The position numbers were made by a program, and so were the translations under genes. This document shows positions 48,960 through 57,922 of a stretch of 64,000 nucleotides of DNA, piece after piece. This stretch comes from a virus. The stretch's first letter is position 1, and each line of letters starts with the position of its first letter. The notes under the pieces are model-generated. The model made no database searches, was not told the origin of the DNA, and was given only the letters and a program-made list of their open reading frames with translations. The stretch is taken from IMG/VR virus record IMGVR_UViG_3300008258_000002, positions 18,165 through 82,164 of that record; one strand, given 5' to 3'.

Positions 48960-49588
48960 CTTTGTGTATCTTTCTTTGGATATGGCTGGACTTTATATTT
49001 CAATTTATCCAGCAGTTCTTTTTTTCTTCTTTTGGAAGTTGTATTGAAATATACATAGCGGTGCTTTCTCGGCCGCTCGTGTCTTTCAAGTCTATCACCA
49101 TAAAATTCTTTTGCGCCATTTACTCCACCGTGCTGGTCAAAAATGTGGCGAGAGTGCGAACCAGTTTTTCCATCAAGTCGCCACTCAACATGGCGGTCAG
49201 ACATACCTGTGTAAATCCAGTTGGTTGCTTGATACACAATTCCGATATGACCAGCACCAATCTCTGCGTAAGAGATTATTATATCTTTGTTCTTAGGCAG
49301 GAGTTTTAGGCTACGACCAATGAGATAAGACTCTGTGTTTTTAGGAGTGCCATCTTTTATCCACAACCTAGTGAGTTCTAAAACATTAGCCGATTCATCT
49401 TTGCCACAAACTCCAACACAAACTGAGGGAGATGCTGGCTTTCCATAGATTACACAGCCGAGCATTTCATCGCCATCAAAAAGACCAAAGGCATACATAG
49501 TGCTGGCTCGGCGATGTAGGTAGTGATTTTCTATAACCATCTGGTTAGCGTCTTTTGACGCAACAGGTCTTATGGAATAACTAATCAC
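48956..49588 (-). CDS. Mom-like DNA-modification protein (GNAT fold)
   Basis: 210 aa. ENHYLHRRASTMYAFGL, YGKPASPS, LELTRLWIKDGTPKNTESYL, YAEIGAGHIGIVYQATNWIY and TGMSDRH follow the pattern of phage Mu Mom and relatives, which convert DNA adenine to a bulky N6-modified base, protecting against restriction enzymes. The basic C-terminus (TSKRRKKELLDK) may contact DNA. Genes for methylation sit elsewhere in the window (61-64 kb). The modification itself is inferred. Confidence 0.8.
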   Translation of the reverse strand: MISYSIRPVASKDANQMVIENHYLHRRASTMYAFGLFDGDEMLGCVIYGKPASPSVCVGVCGKDESANVLELTRLWIKDGTPKNTESYLIGRSLKLLPKNKDIIISYAEIGAGHIGIVYQATNWIYTGMSDRHVEWRLDGKTGSHSRHIFDQHGGVNGAKEFYGDRLERHERPRKHRYVYFNTTSKRRKKELLDKLKYKVQPYPKKDTQR

Positions 49589-49742
49589 CAGACAAGTTTA
49601 TATCTTGTTCTTTCTTTTCCTGATTATGAGGACACTCACACACCCAAGTTTTTTCGTAGTAGGTTATCTCTTTTTTACAGTTCTCGTGATTACCTGTCAT
49701 ACAAAAACCACACTTAGGTCTTCCAATTACTTCAGGTGCCAT
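49581..49742 (-). CDS. Cys-rich microprotein, 53 aa
   Basis: KCGFCMTGNHENC and WVCECPHNQ, a small zinc domain, overlapping the Mom-like gene by 8 bp and the glycosyltransferase by 16 bp. Confidence 0.6.
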   Translation of the reverse strand: MAPEVIGRPKCGFCMTGNHENCKKEITYYEKTWVCECPHNQEKKEQDINLSGD

Positions 49743-50425
49743 ACGCCCTCTTTGATGTGGTCCACCTTGATACTTGGGTCAAGCATAACTTTGAAACCTG
49801 CTCGTCTTGCGTTCATACACCAAGAGTAATCTTCGCCAATATCTAGGACTATATTTTTGGCAGGGTGGTCAATTCTTTCAATTCGGAACCAAGGTCGTTG
49901 CATACGCTCAAAGACACCTGACTTCATAGAGATAAACCCAAAGCCAACTCCAAACACTTCTAGTGGCTCGTCTTCAAAAAAGAAATCTAATTCTTTACAG
50001 TTGATTGGGCTCTTACCGTCGGGTGCGAATTTAGAAACTGAAACTGACATATCACCAATCTGCGTGTAGTACATACCACTGATGATTTCGTGTTCGCTAG
50101 TAATTAGTTTTTCAAAGGCATCTTGACCCCAGATGATATCTGAATCAATCCAAACAATTCTGTCGTAGGTATATTCACCAGAACCAATTTCATTGGTGTC
50201 CCAGTTTGATTCTTTCTTATCTATCGCAGTCATTTCCCTAGCGTGAGCAACGAGAGATGAACCAGCATTTAGAAATTTATAAGTCAGCCCACGCTGATTG
50301 AGCCACTTAGTAGTTTCTACCAATGACTTTACATACTCACCGTGAATAAGTTTTCCTGGAGTGGCAATCAAAATATTATAGTGTTCCAACTGAAACATCC
50401 TCTGGGTCGTAGAATTCTGCGTCAT
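49727..50425 (-). CDS. GT-A type glycosyltransferase
   Basis: 232 aa. WIDSDIIWG (DxD-type nucleotide-sugar and metal site) and GEDYSWCMNARRAGFKVMLD (acidic motif near the end) follow the GT-A family 2-like pattern. In phage these decorate DNA bases, virion proteins or the host surface. The neighbouring Mom-like gene makes DNA or virion glycosylation plausible. MFQLEH at 50398 is an alternative start. It overlaps the 142-aa gene. Confidence 0.75.
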   Translation of the reverse strand: MTQNSTTQRMFQLEHYNILIATPGKLIHGEYVKSLVETTKWLNQRGLTYKFLNAGSSLVAHAREMTAIDKKESNWDTNEIGSGEYTYDRIVWIDSDIIWGQDAFEKLITSEHEIISGMYYTQIGDMSVSVSKFAPDGKSPINCKELDFFFEDEPLEVFGVGFGFISMKSGVFERMQRPWFRIERIDHPAKNIVLDIGEDYSWCMNARRAGFKVMLDPSIKVDHIKEGVWHLK

Positions 50426-50804
50426 ACTCTATCTCGCAAAGAGCAATCGCCCTTTTCATAACTGCATCTAATCTGCTTGCTAAAGCCAATCTTACTTTTG
50501 CTGTCATATCAATATCGTCGTTCAAAGTGTAGTCTTCATAAATAGTTTCAAAAGTCCAATGCCAGCCCATGTTACTTATCCAATGAACATTGGCACTCAG
50601 TCTTCCTAATATCAAAGGAGAGAGATACTTGTCTGGCAAATCTTTTAGTACTGACGCATAGATATCTGGAAAGTTTTTTGTTATCGCAGAAACTTTTTTC
50701 ATATCTATGGACATTTGAGTTTTGCTGAATAACTTAGTCAAATCGCAAATGGTAGCCATTTCGCTATCTAACTTTATTGTTTGTAGTGTTATTTTCTTAG
50801 GCAT
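50376..50804 (-). CDS. Hypothetical protein, 142 aa
   Basis: Helical, WHWTFETIYEDYTLNDDIDM in the centre and an acidic tail. Overlaps both neighbours, so the stretch is compact. Not recognised. Confidence 0.55.
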   Translation of the reverse strand: MPKKITLQTIKLDSEMATICDLTKLFSKTQMSIDMKKVSAITKNFPDIYASVLKDLPDKYLSPLILGRLSANVHWISNMGWHWTFETIYEDYTLNDDIDMTAKVRLALASRLDAVMKRAIALCEIEYDAEFYDPEDVSVGTL

Positions 50805-51123
50805 CGTCTCTACCTAGGCTTTTCCAAGTTTCTTCACTGCTGAGTTCTACCCACTGCTCTATGAACTTTAACGCTTGCTTCATTTTCATTTGCTTTAGCA
50901 GTTCTATATCTTTTGGCTCTATCAAAGACATAGCGATAAAATCCAACATCTTAGTAAATTTATCTTCACCCTCTTGGAGTAAAAAATCCAAAAGTTTCTC
51001 TGTTGATAATTCACCCATAGATGTAATCCTAAAAGTGTGGTCAACGCCCTTGACAGTTATCTCAAAAACAGGAGTGTTATTGAAAGCATCATCAATCTGT
51101 CTAAACAGTTCTTCGTCGCTCAT
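50797..51123 (-). CDS. Hypothetical protein, possible tail-assembly chaperone, 108 aa
   Basis: FEITVKGVDHTFRITSMGEL then two long helices with EDKFTKMLDFIAMSLIEPKD. Length and layout resemble small tail-assembly chaperones, but no tape-measure gene is nearby, so this is weak. Confidence 0.4.
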   Translation of the reverse strand: MSDEELFRQIDDAFNNTPVFEITVKGVDHTFRITSMGELSTEKLLDFLLQEGEDKFTKMLDFIAMSLIEPKDIELLKQMKMKQALKFIEQWVELSSEETWKSLGRDDA

Positions 51124-51650
51124 TAGTCCCAGCCTCTACAACCGTCATAGACCACATCTGTTTCTAGGTGTGGAGTAAGCGTAACCATGCCAGGATAGCC
51201 ATTAGTCTTTTTGTATTTCTCTGGCTGATAGTCGTGTAATTTATTACAACTCATACATTTGGCTTGGCGTGGAGTTTCTTCTGTAATTTCAAGTTCTACA
51301 ATCTTGTCTGAAATTTCAAGTAGCAATTTGGCAAACTGAGTGTAGGCTTCTCTCTTAGTTTCAAACCAGTTGTCTTTTCCATAAGCACCAATAGTTGATA
51401 TGCGCCCATCAATGCTGTCTTTGTAGCCAACAATCCAAGGTCTTGGTCTGGGGTCAATTTCTCTTTCTTGGTCGCTTCTTGGAATGTAATTTTCATCAAA
51501 GCCAACCACCAATCTGAAATTACCAATTTGGTTAGGAAACATTGTAAAACCGTGTTTCCACTCGTATTCTGGGTCATAACTTTCAAACTCGTGTGCCAGT
51601 GCTTCTCTGAACTCTTCTATGAGTTCTTCTCTAGTGTGGTAATTAGTCAT
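51123..51650 (-). CDS. Hypothetical protein with Cys site, 175 aa
   Basis: Start MTNYHTREELIEEF follows AAGGAGTAGG. Acidic, aromatic N-terminal domain, then CMSCNKLHDY and a final GCRGWD. A TTGCCA-18-TATAAT promoter and a ClgR-type dyad precede it. Not recognised. Confidence 0.6.
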   Translation of the reverse strand: MTNYHTREELIEEFREALAHEFESYDPEYEWKHGFTMFPNQIGNFRLVVGFDENYIPRSDQEREIDPRPRPWIVGYKDSIDGRISTIGAYGKDNWFETKREAYTQFAKLLLEISDKIVELEITEETPRQAKCMSCNKLHDYQPEKYKKTNGYPGMVTLTPHLETDVVYDGCRGWD

Positions 51651-51688
51651 AGTACTACCTACTCCTTTATGTTCGGTGTTCATACCTA

Positions 51689-51718
51689 ATTATATCTACG
51701 GCTTGCTATTTTTGGCAA
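51689..51718 (-). promoter_or_regulatory. Sigma-A type promoter
   Basis: Minus strand TTGCCA, 18 bp, TATAAT, 39 bp before the 175-aa gene. Confidence 0.65.
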
Positions 51719-51725
51719 CTATTTT

Positions 51726-51742
51726 GTTCGCCTATGGCGAAA
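51726..51742. promoter_or_regulatory. ClgR-type operator f
   Basis: GTTCGC, 5 bp, GCGAAA, centred near -52 of the preceding promoter and overlapping the end of the 148-aa gene. Confidence 0.5.
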
Positions 51743-52178
51743 CCCTACAATCTCTACAAAGCAGGACATCAAATCCTGTGGCTTCATTTACAATTCTGCC
51801 GTTCTGACTTACTGGACAAGGTACAACATTTTCATTGCCACATCTGTCGCACTTCAGTTCAACAGTCCACTCAACCAAATACTTACCCTTTACAGCAGAA
51901 GCAATTCCTTGCGTCAGTGCGTGTAATCCACCACTACCAATCGTCTTATGTAAAAACGACTTCACATTGTTGGTCAGCAAAACTGGTCTTGGAGACTTAC
52001 AAGGGCAACTCTGTTTTTGAGCATTACACTTATGAATTCCACGAGCATCTATGAAAGTGTGAAATCCCATACCATGACCACAAATACAAATCCTGCCATC
52101 ACGGTTATTTGCTCGCTTGATGTTTATATAATCTTTGAACGCTTGCTCTTCTGAAATGTCTAAACCTTGAAAACTCAT
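51732..52178 (-). CDS. Cys-rich protein, 148 aa
   Basis: CICGHGMGFHTF, CNAQKQSCPCKS, KCDRCGNENVVPCP and LCRDCRVSP: at least ten Cys in three groups, so probably two or three zinc sites. First gene of the leftward set facing the divergent control region. Confidence 0.65.
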   Translation of the reverse strand: MSFQGLDISEEQAFKDYINIKRANNRDGRICICGHGMGFHTFIDARGIHKCNAQKQSCPCKSPRPVLLTNNVKSFLHKTIGSGGLHALTQGIASAVKGKYLVEWTVELKCDRCGNENVVPCPVSQNGRIVNEATGFDVLLCRDCRVSP

Positions 52179-52305
52179 TTGAACTCTTTTCTATCTAATC
52201 GGCTTTGAAAAAATGCTATCACAAAAACAAAACCTATCTTACCTAAACACACCTAAAAAACCTATCCTATCTAATTATCTATCTGACTGTGTTTCCCGCC
52301 ACCCC

Positions 52306-52329
52306 CATGCACACATGCATGCGCGTATA
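52306..52329. repeat. Alternating pyrimidine-purine tract
   Basis: Twenty-four bp of strict alternation including GCACACATGCATGCGCG, a Z-DNA-prone sequence at the centre of an inverted repeat. Confidence 0.75.
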
Positions 52330-52372
52330 GGATTAACAATCAGTTAGGTTTTTAGGTATAGATAGGTCGCAC

Positions 52373-52538
52373 ATACTATCGCAAAACATTTTTATAAATT
52401 AGTGAAACCCAATAGTATCCCGAAAAAAGCACTTTTCGGATACTATCGCAAATCTTTTTTAGAAATATAAATATCCCGATAGTATTAGGACATAGGCCAA
52501 AATAAAGATACATTAGATACTATCCCAAATCTTTTTTA
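52373..52538 (+). repeat. Three ATACTATCSCAAA boxes
   Basis: Copies begin at 52373, 52440 and 52517, each about 22 bp ending in a T-run; inverted partial copies lie at 52411 and 52474. Confidence 0.75.
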
Positions 52539-52576
52539 TTTTTCTATTTTTTCTCACAGTATCTCACCATTTTTTC

Positions 52577-52582
52577 TATAAT
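52577..52582 (+). promoter_or_regulatory. Candidate -10 (TATAAT) of rightward genes
   Basis: Consensus TATAAT without a clear -35, 100 bp before the first rightward gene. Confidence 0.4.
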
Positions 52583-52598
52583 ATAAGACCACAAAACC

Positions 52599-52625
52599 TG
52601 TATAGTTTTCTCAAAAAACTATACA
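52599..52625. repeat. TATAGTTTT inverted repeat
   Basis: TGTATAGTTTT and AAAACTATACA arms 3-4 bp apart, plus a half-site at 52638; operator-like. Confidence 0.65.
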
Positions 52626-52682
52626 AGTCAGCCAAATGTGTATAGTAAAAATCGCTTACAAAATCTAAGGTAAAATTGATTT

Positions 52683-52919
52683 ATGGCTGGCTTAGACGAA
52701 TATCAACTTCTTGTAGAAGCAAATTTGCGTCGCATAAGATTAGCCACTTCTGTCATAAATGAGGTTCATAACCAACTTCTTGACCCACTTTATCCACACT
52801 CTAAAGCAGACCTACTACTTCAAACCGAAGCATTGGTAGAAGCGTCTTTCAATCTTTTGGAAGATGTTCGTGAAGTTGTTTGGTCTAATCAACACGGACA
52901 GCCGTCGCCCGGTAGTTAG
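52683..52919 (+). CDS. Hypothetical helical protein, 78 aa
   Basis: MAGLDEYQLLVEANLRRIRL and further amphipathic helices; soluble. First rightward gene, 8 bp before the large secreted protein. Not recognised. Confidence 0.65.
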   Translation: MAGLDEYQLLVEANLRRIRLATSVINEVHNQLLDPLYPHSKADLLLQTEALVEASFNLLEDVREVVWSNQHGQPSPGS

Positions 52920-52927
52920 GAATTTTT

Positions 52928-55495
52928 GTGCTTACCCCGAAAAACAGGGGTGAGGGAGAGCACTCAAAAAACAAGAAAAAAAGAAAAGCACCACAGATTG
53001 CTCTGACAGTGCTATTTCTTTCTACGCCAGTTTGTATGGCTCAGGCGGCTACTTCTTCTTTTGGAATAGCGTCTGAATTACAGCCACAACAAGGGCAATA
53101 CCAAAAGGTGTCAGGACACCTACTATATAACTACCCCAATCAAAAGAATCAAACACGATTTGCATTAGCAACTCCAATCATTACAGAGTCAGACATTTCT
53201 GCTCTTGAAACCACACTATCACAATACAAGGCAAAACTAGCAACTCTCTCCACCGAAGCCACAGACCCAGCCTTACAAGCAAGCCTAGACACAGCCTTAG
53301 CCAATATCAAAGCCAAAATAGCAGACCTAGAAGCCAAGATAGCCAAAGCCAAATCAGACTTAGCCGTCTATCAAACAGCACAAGTCAATCTTTCTAAAGC
53401 CACTCAGGACTATCTTGCCAAGCAGTCTTTAGCCAAAGAAGCCCAGCAGTCTGTATATAATAAAACAGCAACAAGGGACACAGCACAAACCAACTTAGAC
53501 CAAGCAAAAGCCCTTGCTGACGCTTCACTGACTAATCTCAATGTCGTCAAGGCAGATGTCCAAGCAAAAGAACAGGCTCTCTCGTCTGCTGACGCTTTAC
53601 TGACTAATCAAATAAACATCACCAACAATGCTTTCAGCGAACTCAGCACAGCCCAAATCAACACCAGCAATAAAGCACAAGCACTATTAGAAGCACAGCA
53701 AAACTATGACACTCTGCTTATTCCTGACCCTAGTTGGACAGCACCTACTTACCAAAAAGAACACATACGAGTAATTCCAGAAACCATAATTGTTGAAGAA
53801 GTAACTACAACCACTCAACAAAGCGAAAACATTCTTCCACCCCTAGACCACACGACTTGGTCTGGTGCTGGGACAGGTGCTCAAGGCTCACAGCCAACTA
53901 TCAACCAAGGCGTTGTCAAGTTCTCGTATATGAGCCAAAGCGTTTCCTACACTAAGCAAGAAACTCTTACAGGCACTCTTACTCTTTCAGTAGATGTAAA
54001 GAACCAAGATGCTAACAGGGGTATTCAGGACACCTACAAGATAGAGGTTATAACTTATGACCTTTACGGAATAGAAAACGGTAGAGCGTCTTACAACTCA
54101 CCACAGGGCTGGCACGACTGGACAACCAGAAGCGTTTCTGTAAATCCAAATTCAACTGTCTATTCTTACAAGGTTATTCTTACAGGACTTGATGGCGGGT
54201 ATTGGTATGGAACCTACGGTCCAGAAATGAAGAACCCAACTCTTTCTGCCACTACCACTACCACCACAATTACTTACAGAGAAGAAACAATCTACCGCTA
54301 TGAAACCTACTACACCACAGAGCCAGTTCTTGTAGAGGGAACCTTAGATGTCGCTATCAACGAGGGACAGACTAAAACTTACACAGCCCCTGACGGAGCA
54401 GTATTTATTTCTAGTTCTCTACGCTACGAAGCCAAAGACCGCCCTGAGTGCGGAATAAATATAGTTCCAAACCTACAAGGCAACTCAATAACCATTTCTG
54501 CCAGTAATGGCGTTTGGGGCGACCCTTGTGGCGGTTGGTATAAGCACATTGTTGGAACTCTTACTTACTTAGGTCAACCAACAGCCCCACTTATCAATGA
54601 CCCTGCTTTGCTTCCCCCACTACAAGAAGCGCAGTTATCTTACAACGAAGCACTGACATTCGCGCAAATTAAAGCAGATGCTTATGCGATAGAACTTGAC
54701 GAGAAGGGAAGGCGAGTTATACTAAAGAATAACGCTGAAGATGAGTTGTCTTATGCTATAACTTTACGCAATAACGCACAAGAAGCCCTAGATAACAAGC
54801 AATCAGACCTTACCTCTGCTCAATCAGCATTGGACACAGCCAACTCAGAACTAGCCACAGAACAGCAAAATCTACAAACTTTCCAGGGCCAAGAATCTAT
54901 AGCATTAGCCACTAAGTCACAGATGGAAGCCTCGGCCACGACAGCAGAAACAAACCTAAAAGTTTCTCAAGCATCAGCCGTTGAAGCAAGTTCTTATGAT
55001 TTCAACAAGGCTATGTCAGAAGCGCAGGTAATAGCAGACACTCCAGAACCAGAGCCAGAACCAGAGCCAGAGGGCGACCCCAATATTCCAGAAGTTATTG
55101 AAGACCTTATGGATGTTGAACTAGACAAAGTTGTCCCAACTGACCTGACCCCAGAACAAGCAGAGCAACTTGTAGAGGCAGCCCTAGAAACCTTTGAGAC
55201 AGCCACTGAGGGCTCACCAGAGTATCAACAGGCTCTAGAAGCCCTAGCAGTTGCTGCCCAGCAAGACGACATTGTTCTTGACGAGTCAATTGCCGATATC
55301 CCAGGTGTTGGACAAGCAGCCGCGGCAGTAGTTGCTGTATTCAACCTTGTTGGCAATGTTGGAGCCGACATCTCGCCAAAGGCTCGCGAAAAGGCTCAGA
55401 CATTAGTTGTAACGACACTTGTTGTCGGACAAATCGCCCAGACAGCCGCTATGGCAACAGCCGCGGCTTCAAGTTCTAGTTATAGGAGAAAATAA
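52928..55495 (+). CDS. Large secreted coiled-coil/fibre-like protein, 855 aa
   Basis: GTG start; Lys-rich start and a signal-like segment APQIALTVLFLSTPVCMAQA at residues 22-42. Long coiled coils span about 90-270 and 600-700. Between them lies a Thr-rich beta domain (DNPTLSATTTTT type with tandem aromatic repeats) and before the end PEPEPEPEPEG. The C-terminus has FNLVGNVGADISPKARE, typical of unknown freshwater-phage proteins. It could be a fibre, adhesin or secreted protein; export before assembly is unusual for a virion part. Overlaps the next gene by one base. Confidence 0.7.
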   Translation: MLTPKNRGEGEHSKNKKKRKAPQIALTVLFLSTPVCMAQAATSSFGIASELQPQQGQYQKVSGHLLYNYPNQKNQTRFALATPIITESDISALETTLSQYKAKLATLSTEATDPALQASLDTALANIKAKIADLEAKIAKAKSDLAVYQTAQVNLSKATQDYLAKQSLAKEAQQSVYNKTATRDTAQTNLDQAKALADASLTNLNVVKADVQAKEQALSSADALLTNQINITNNAFSELSTAQINTSNKAQALLEAQQNYDTLLIPDPSWTAPTYQKEHIRVIPETIIVEEVTTTTQQSENILPPLDHTTWSGAGTGAQGSQPTINQGVVKFSYMSQSVSYTKQETLTGTLTLSVDVKNQDANRGIQDTYKIEVITYDLYGIENGRASYNSPQGWHDWTTRSVSVNPNSTVYSYKVILTGLDGGYWYGTYGPEMKNPTLSATTTTTTITYREETIYRYETYYTTEPVLVEGTLDVAINEGQTKTYTAPDGAVFISSSLRYEAKDRPECGINIVPNLQGNSITISASNGVWGDPCGGWYKHIVGTLTYLGQPTAPLINDPALLPPLQEAQLSYNEALTFAQIKADAYAIELDEKGRRVILKNNAEDELSYAITLRNNAQEALDNKQSDLTSAQSALDTANSELATEQQNLQTFQGQESIALATKSQMEASATTAETNLKVSQASAVEASSYDFNKAMSEAQVIADTPEPEPEPEPEGDPNIPEVIEDLMDVELDKVVPTDLTPEQAEQLVEAALETFETATEGSPEYQQALEALAVAAQQDDIVLDESIADIPGVGQAAAAVVAVFNLVGNVGADISPKAREKAQTLVVTTLVVGQIAQTAAMATAAASSSSYRRK

Positions 55496-55791
55496 TGAAA
55501 CTCTTTGGAAATGTAATTCTTAGAGTAATAGCCACATTCGTTGCTTCTGCTCTAGGAGTTATTGGTGCTGGCTCAGTTGCTGGCTCAGTAAGCGGAGTGG
55601 AAATTCCTATCTGGTTTAGCGCAATCATGGGTGGAATTATGGCGGTTGCAAAGGTTGTAGAACTTCTATCCCTAGCGTTCCTAGAAGACGGAAAACTAAC
55701 TAAGGATGAAATCAACGCTGCTTTCCGCCAGACCACCAAACTAAAAGACACAGACGAAGTAATCCCAACCAAGAAGAAAGAAAAAGAATAA
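55495..55791 (+). CDS. Holin-like membrane protein 1, 98 aa
   Basis: Two hydrophobic segments (IATFVASALGVIGAGSV and WFSAIMGGIMAVAKVVEL) then DGKLTKDEINAAFRQ and a Lys-rich tail, resembling actinophage holins. TAATG overlap on both sides. Confidence 0.65.
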   Translation: MKLFGNVILRVIATFVASALGVIGAGSVAGSVSGVEIPIWFSAIMGGIMAVAKVVELLSLAFLEDGKLTKDEINAAFRQTTKLKDTDEVIPTKKKEKE

Positions 55792-56006
55792 TGAGAGACA
55801 AACTCATGTTAATCATCACCCTAGGCATACTTGTGTTTATTGGCATAGTTGTAATTGGTGAGTATATAGCCATGCTGACTGCCCAGCAGGTAACTGGCGA
55901 AGCAGTAGGAACCAACCCAGACGCAATTGCTCTGGTACAAAACGCACTCGTTGGACTTATCGGAATTATCGGTGGGTACTTCGCTGGCAAGAAAGAAGAT
56001 AAATAA
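55791..56006 (+). CDS. Holin-like membrane protein 2, 71 aa
   Basis: N-terminal membrane segment (LIITLGILVFIGIVVIG) and a C-terminal one (VGLIGIIGGYFAG) with charged tail KKEDK. Overlaps both neighbours. Confidence 0.65.
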   Translation: MRDKLMLIITLGILVFIGIVVIGEYIAMLTAQQVTGEAVGTNPDAIALVQNALVGLIGIIGGYFAGKKEDK

Positions 56007-56200
56007 TGAAAAAACTAACTAAATTCCTCGGCGAACTATTCAAAGACCTACTTGACCAAGCGTGGACTCTACTAGGTCTTGCTCTCGGTTGGGTGCTTCT
56101 AGAAGGCTCAGCGAGAGACATTGTAGGCAAGTTAATTGGTGTAACCCTGCTTATTTGGGTACTAACCTTTCCTATCCGTCGGGAGAAAGACGACGAATAG
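56006..56200 (+). CDS. Small membrane protein 3, 64 aa
   Basis: WTLLGLALGWVLL and LIGVTLLIWVLTF segments, basic/acidic end RREKDDE. Third member of the membrane gene chain; holin, antiholin or pinholin roles cannot be assigned. Confidence 0.6.
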   Translation: MKKLTKFLGELFKDLLDQAWTLLGLALGWVLLEGSARDIVGKLIGVTLLIWVLTFPIRREKDDE

Positions 56201-56229
56201 CCGTTTTCAAAAAGTCTTACAATAAAAGT

Positions 56230-57300
56230 ATGCCCAATCTAAATCCAGAAGAACGCGACCTTGCCAATGCGTTATTGCTACTCGCTGAAAAGTATGGCAA
56301 GTTCAACGAGGATGAGACTGGCATTTGGGCTGGCTATGAATCTGCCGAAGCAAACGAAGTCGCTGCCATTGGAGTAAAGTGTTCCAATTGCGTTCTTTAC
56401 AGAGGTGGCTCTGAGTGTGCCATTATTGACGCTGAAGTTGAACCAGACGGAAAGTGCCGATTTGCAGTAATCCCTGATGGAGTAGTTATAACAGCAACAG
56501 CAGGTTCTAAGCCAGCCCCACCTAAAGACAGAATAAAAGGCTCAGACAAAAATAAAAAAGGTTCTGCTTCCACAGGTAAAGGCGTTACTTTTACTGCCGA
56601 GATTACTAAGGCTCTTGAAAAGAAAGTTGCTGACCACAATGCCAAAGCAAAGAATGGTCGCAAGGTTACGCTAGCAAAACTAAAAGCCGTCTATCGTCGT
56701 GGAGCAGGTGCGTTTTCAACTTCACACCGCCCAGACCAAAATCGCAACTCGTGGGCTATGGCTCGTGTAAATGCGTTCCTAAAACTTGTTCGTTCAGGTA
56801 AGCCAAACAATCCTAAGTATGTCCAAGACAATGACTTACTTCCTAAACTTCACCCAAGGCACTCAGAGGCATCAACTCTTAGTCCATTACTAGCGTCGAT
56901 GGTAGCAGCCCTAGACGACGATTCCTGCCCACCAGCAACACAAGATATTGCTATCAATCTAGAGAATAGAGAAAAAGCAATCAAGACTGCTGGGTATGGA
57001 CCACTAAATCCTAAAGAACCAAATAGTGGGTTCTGGATAGAAAAAGCACAGCGTTGGAATGTTCCAGTTGCTGAAGCAAAAAAGAGTGTGTGCGGAAACT
57101 GCGTAATGTTTATTCGCACACCAAAGATGTTGGACTGTATCGAGGGTGGAATTTCTGCTGGCGATTCTGGTCAGCAAAACGCGTGGGATGCTATTGACAC
57201 AGCAGAACTAGGTTATTGCGAAGCATTTGATTTCAAGTGCGCCGCTTCAAGAACTTGTTCTGCTTGGGTTGTTGGCGGGCCTATCACAGAAGAAAAATAA
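56230..57300 (+). CDS. Two-domain Cys-rich phage protein, 356 aa
   Basis: Start MPNLNPEE at 56230. N-terminal part with CSNCVLYRGGSECAII and KCRFAVIP; middle block LKAVYRRGAGAFSTSHRPDQ then NSWAMARVNAFLKLVRSGKP; C-terminal CGNCVMFIR, LGYCEAFDFKCAASRTCSAW. I have seen this trio in phage genomes, possibly a metal- or iron-sulfur-binding structural factor, but a function is not assigned. It lies between membrane proteins and M23 peptidase. Confidence 0.7.
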   Translation: MPNLNPEERDLANALLLLAEKYGKFNEDETGIWAGYESAEANEVAAIGVKCSNCVLYRGGSECAIIDAEVEPDGKCRFAVIPDGVVITATAGSKPAPPKDRIKGSDKNKKGSASTGKGVTFTAEITKALEKKVADHNAKAKNGRKVTLAKLKAVYRRGAGAFSTSHRPDQNRNSWAMARVNAFLKLVRSGKPNNPKYVQDNDLLPKLHPRHSEASTLSPLLASMVAALDDDSCPPATQDIAINLENREKAIKTAGYGPLNPKEPNSGFWIEKAQRWNVPVAEAKKSVCGNCVMFIRTPKMLDCIEGGISAGDSGQQNAWDAIDTAELGYCEAFDFKCAASRTCSAWVVGGPITEEK

Positions 57301-57322
57301 CTAACTAATTAAGGAAAAATAA

Positions 57323-57814
57323 ATGCCTGAAGCAATTTATGTAGAGCCTTTTCCAAAGGCAAAGCGTGGCGACGAGTTTAAGAACTTCGCCTCTTACAGA
57401 ACCAACCCACACCGTGGCGTTGACTGGTCAGTCCCTGGTGGTAGCAAGATTAAGGCTATTACTGGTGGAACCGTTATGGAAGTTGGAGAGACTAAGGTTC
57501 TAGGTAACTACTTAATCCAGTCTACTTACGACGGTCATTTCATTCTTTACGCACACTTCCAAGTACCATCAACTCTAAAGCAGGGTGACAAGGTAGAGGC
57601 TGGAAAGACCATCGTCGGTCTTGTTGGAACGACTGGCACCGCCTCAACTGGAAATCATTTGCATGTCACTTACGGTGTAAAGAAGAACCTTATTACCGCT
57701 GGTATTGAAGACTTGCGTGATTTGTTTGCAGTATTTGATGGAGCACCTAAGAAGGGTGTTGTTGCTAAGGCAGCAGCAGCCGTCAAGAAAGTTGTTCCTA
57801 CTAAAAAGGCTTAG
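57323..57814 (+). CDS. M23 (LytM-type) peptidase
   Basis: 163 aa. H30-R-G-V-D34 and H112-L-H114 match the zinc ligands of M23 metallopeptidases, with a further His at 78; the domain fills the protein, and a Lys/Ala-rich tail follows. It cuts peptidoglycan cross-bridges, either as lysin (with the preceding holin-like genes) or as tail peptidase. No signal peptide is visible. Confidence 0.88.
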   Translation: MPEAIYVEPFPKAKRGDEFKNFASYRTNPHRGVDWSVPGGSKIKAITGGTVMEVGETKVLGNYLIQSTYDGHFILYAHFQVPSTLKQGDKVEAGKTIVGLVGTTGTASTGNHLHVTYGVKKNLITAGIEDLRDLFAVFDGAPKKGVVAKAAAAVKKVVPTKKA

Positions 57815-57829
57815 TCCCGACAAGGAATA

Positions 57830-57863
57830 AAAAAGCCCCTGCTTTGGCAGGGGTTTTTCTTTT
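57830..57863 (+). terminator. Terminator of the rightward operon
   Basis: GCCCCTG and CAGGGGT arms followed by TTTTCTTTT. Confidence 0.9.
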
Positions 57864-57922
57864 AAAAATGAAACCCCCCGAACTAAAAGTCCGAGGGGCT
57901 TCACCGAAAGGAGACGAGTACT

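Larger units (their letters stand above)
52179..52682. promoter_or_regulatory. Divergent control region
   Basis: AT-rich 504 bp between leftward and rightward genes. Contains CCTATCT-type inverted repeats (52230-52275 and 52345-52368), three ATACTATC boxes, a 24-bp alternating purine-pyrimidine tract and a TATAGT dyad near 52599. Likely bidirectional promoters and possibly an origin. Confidence 0.65.
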
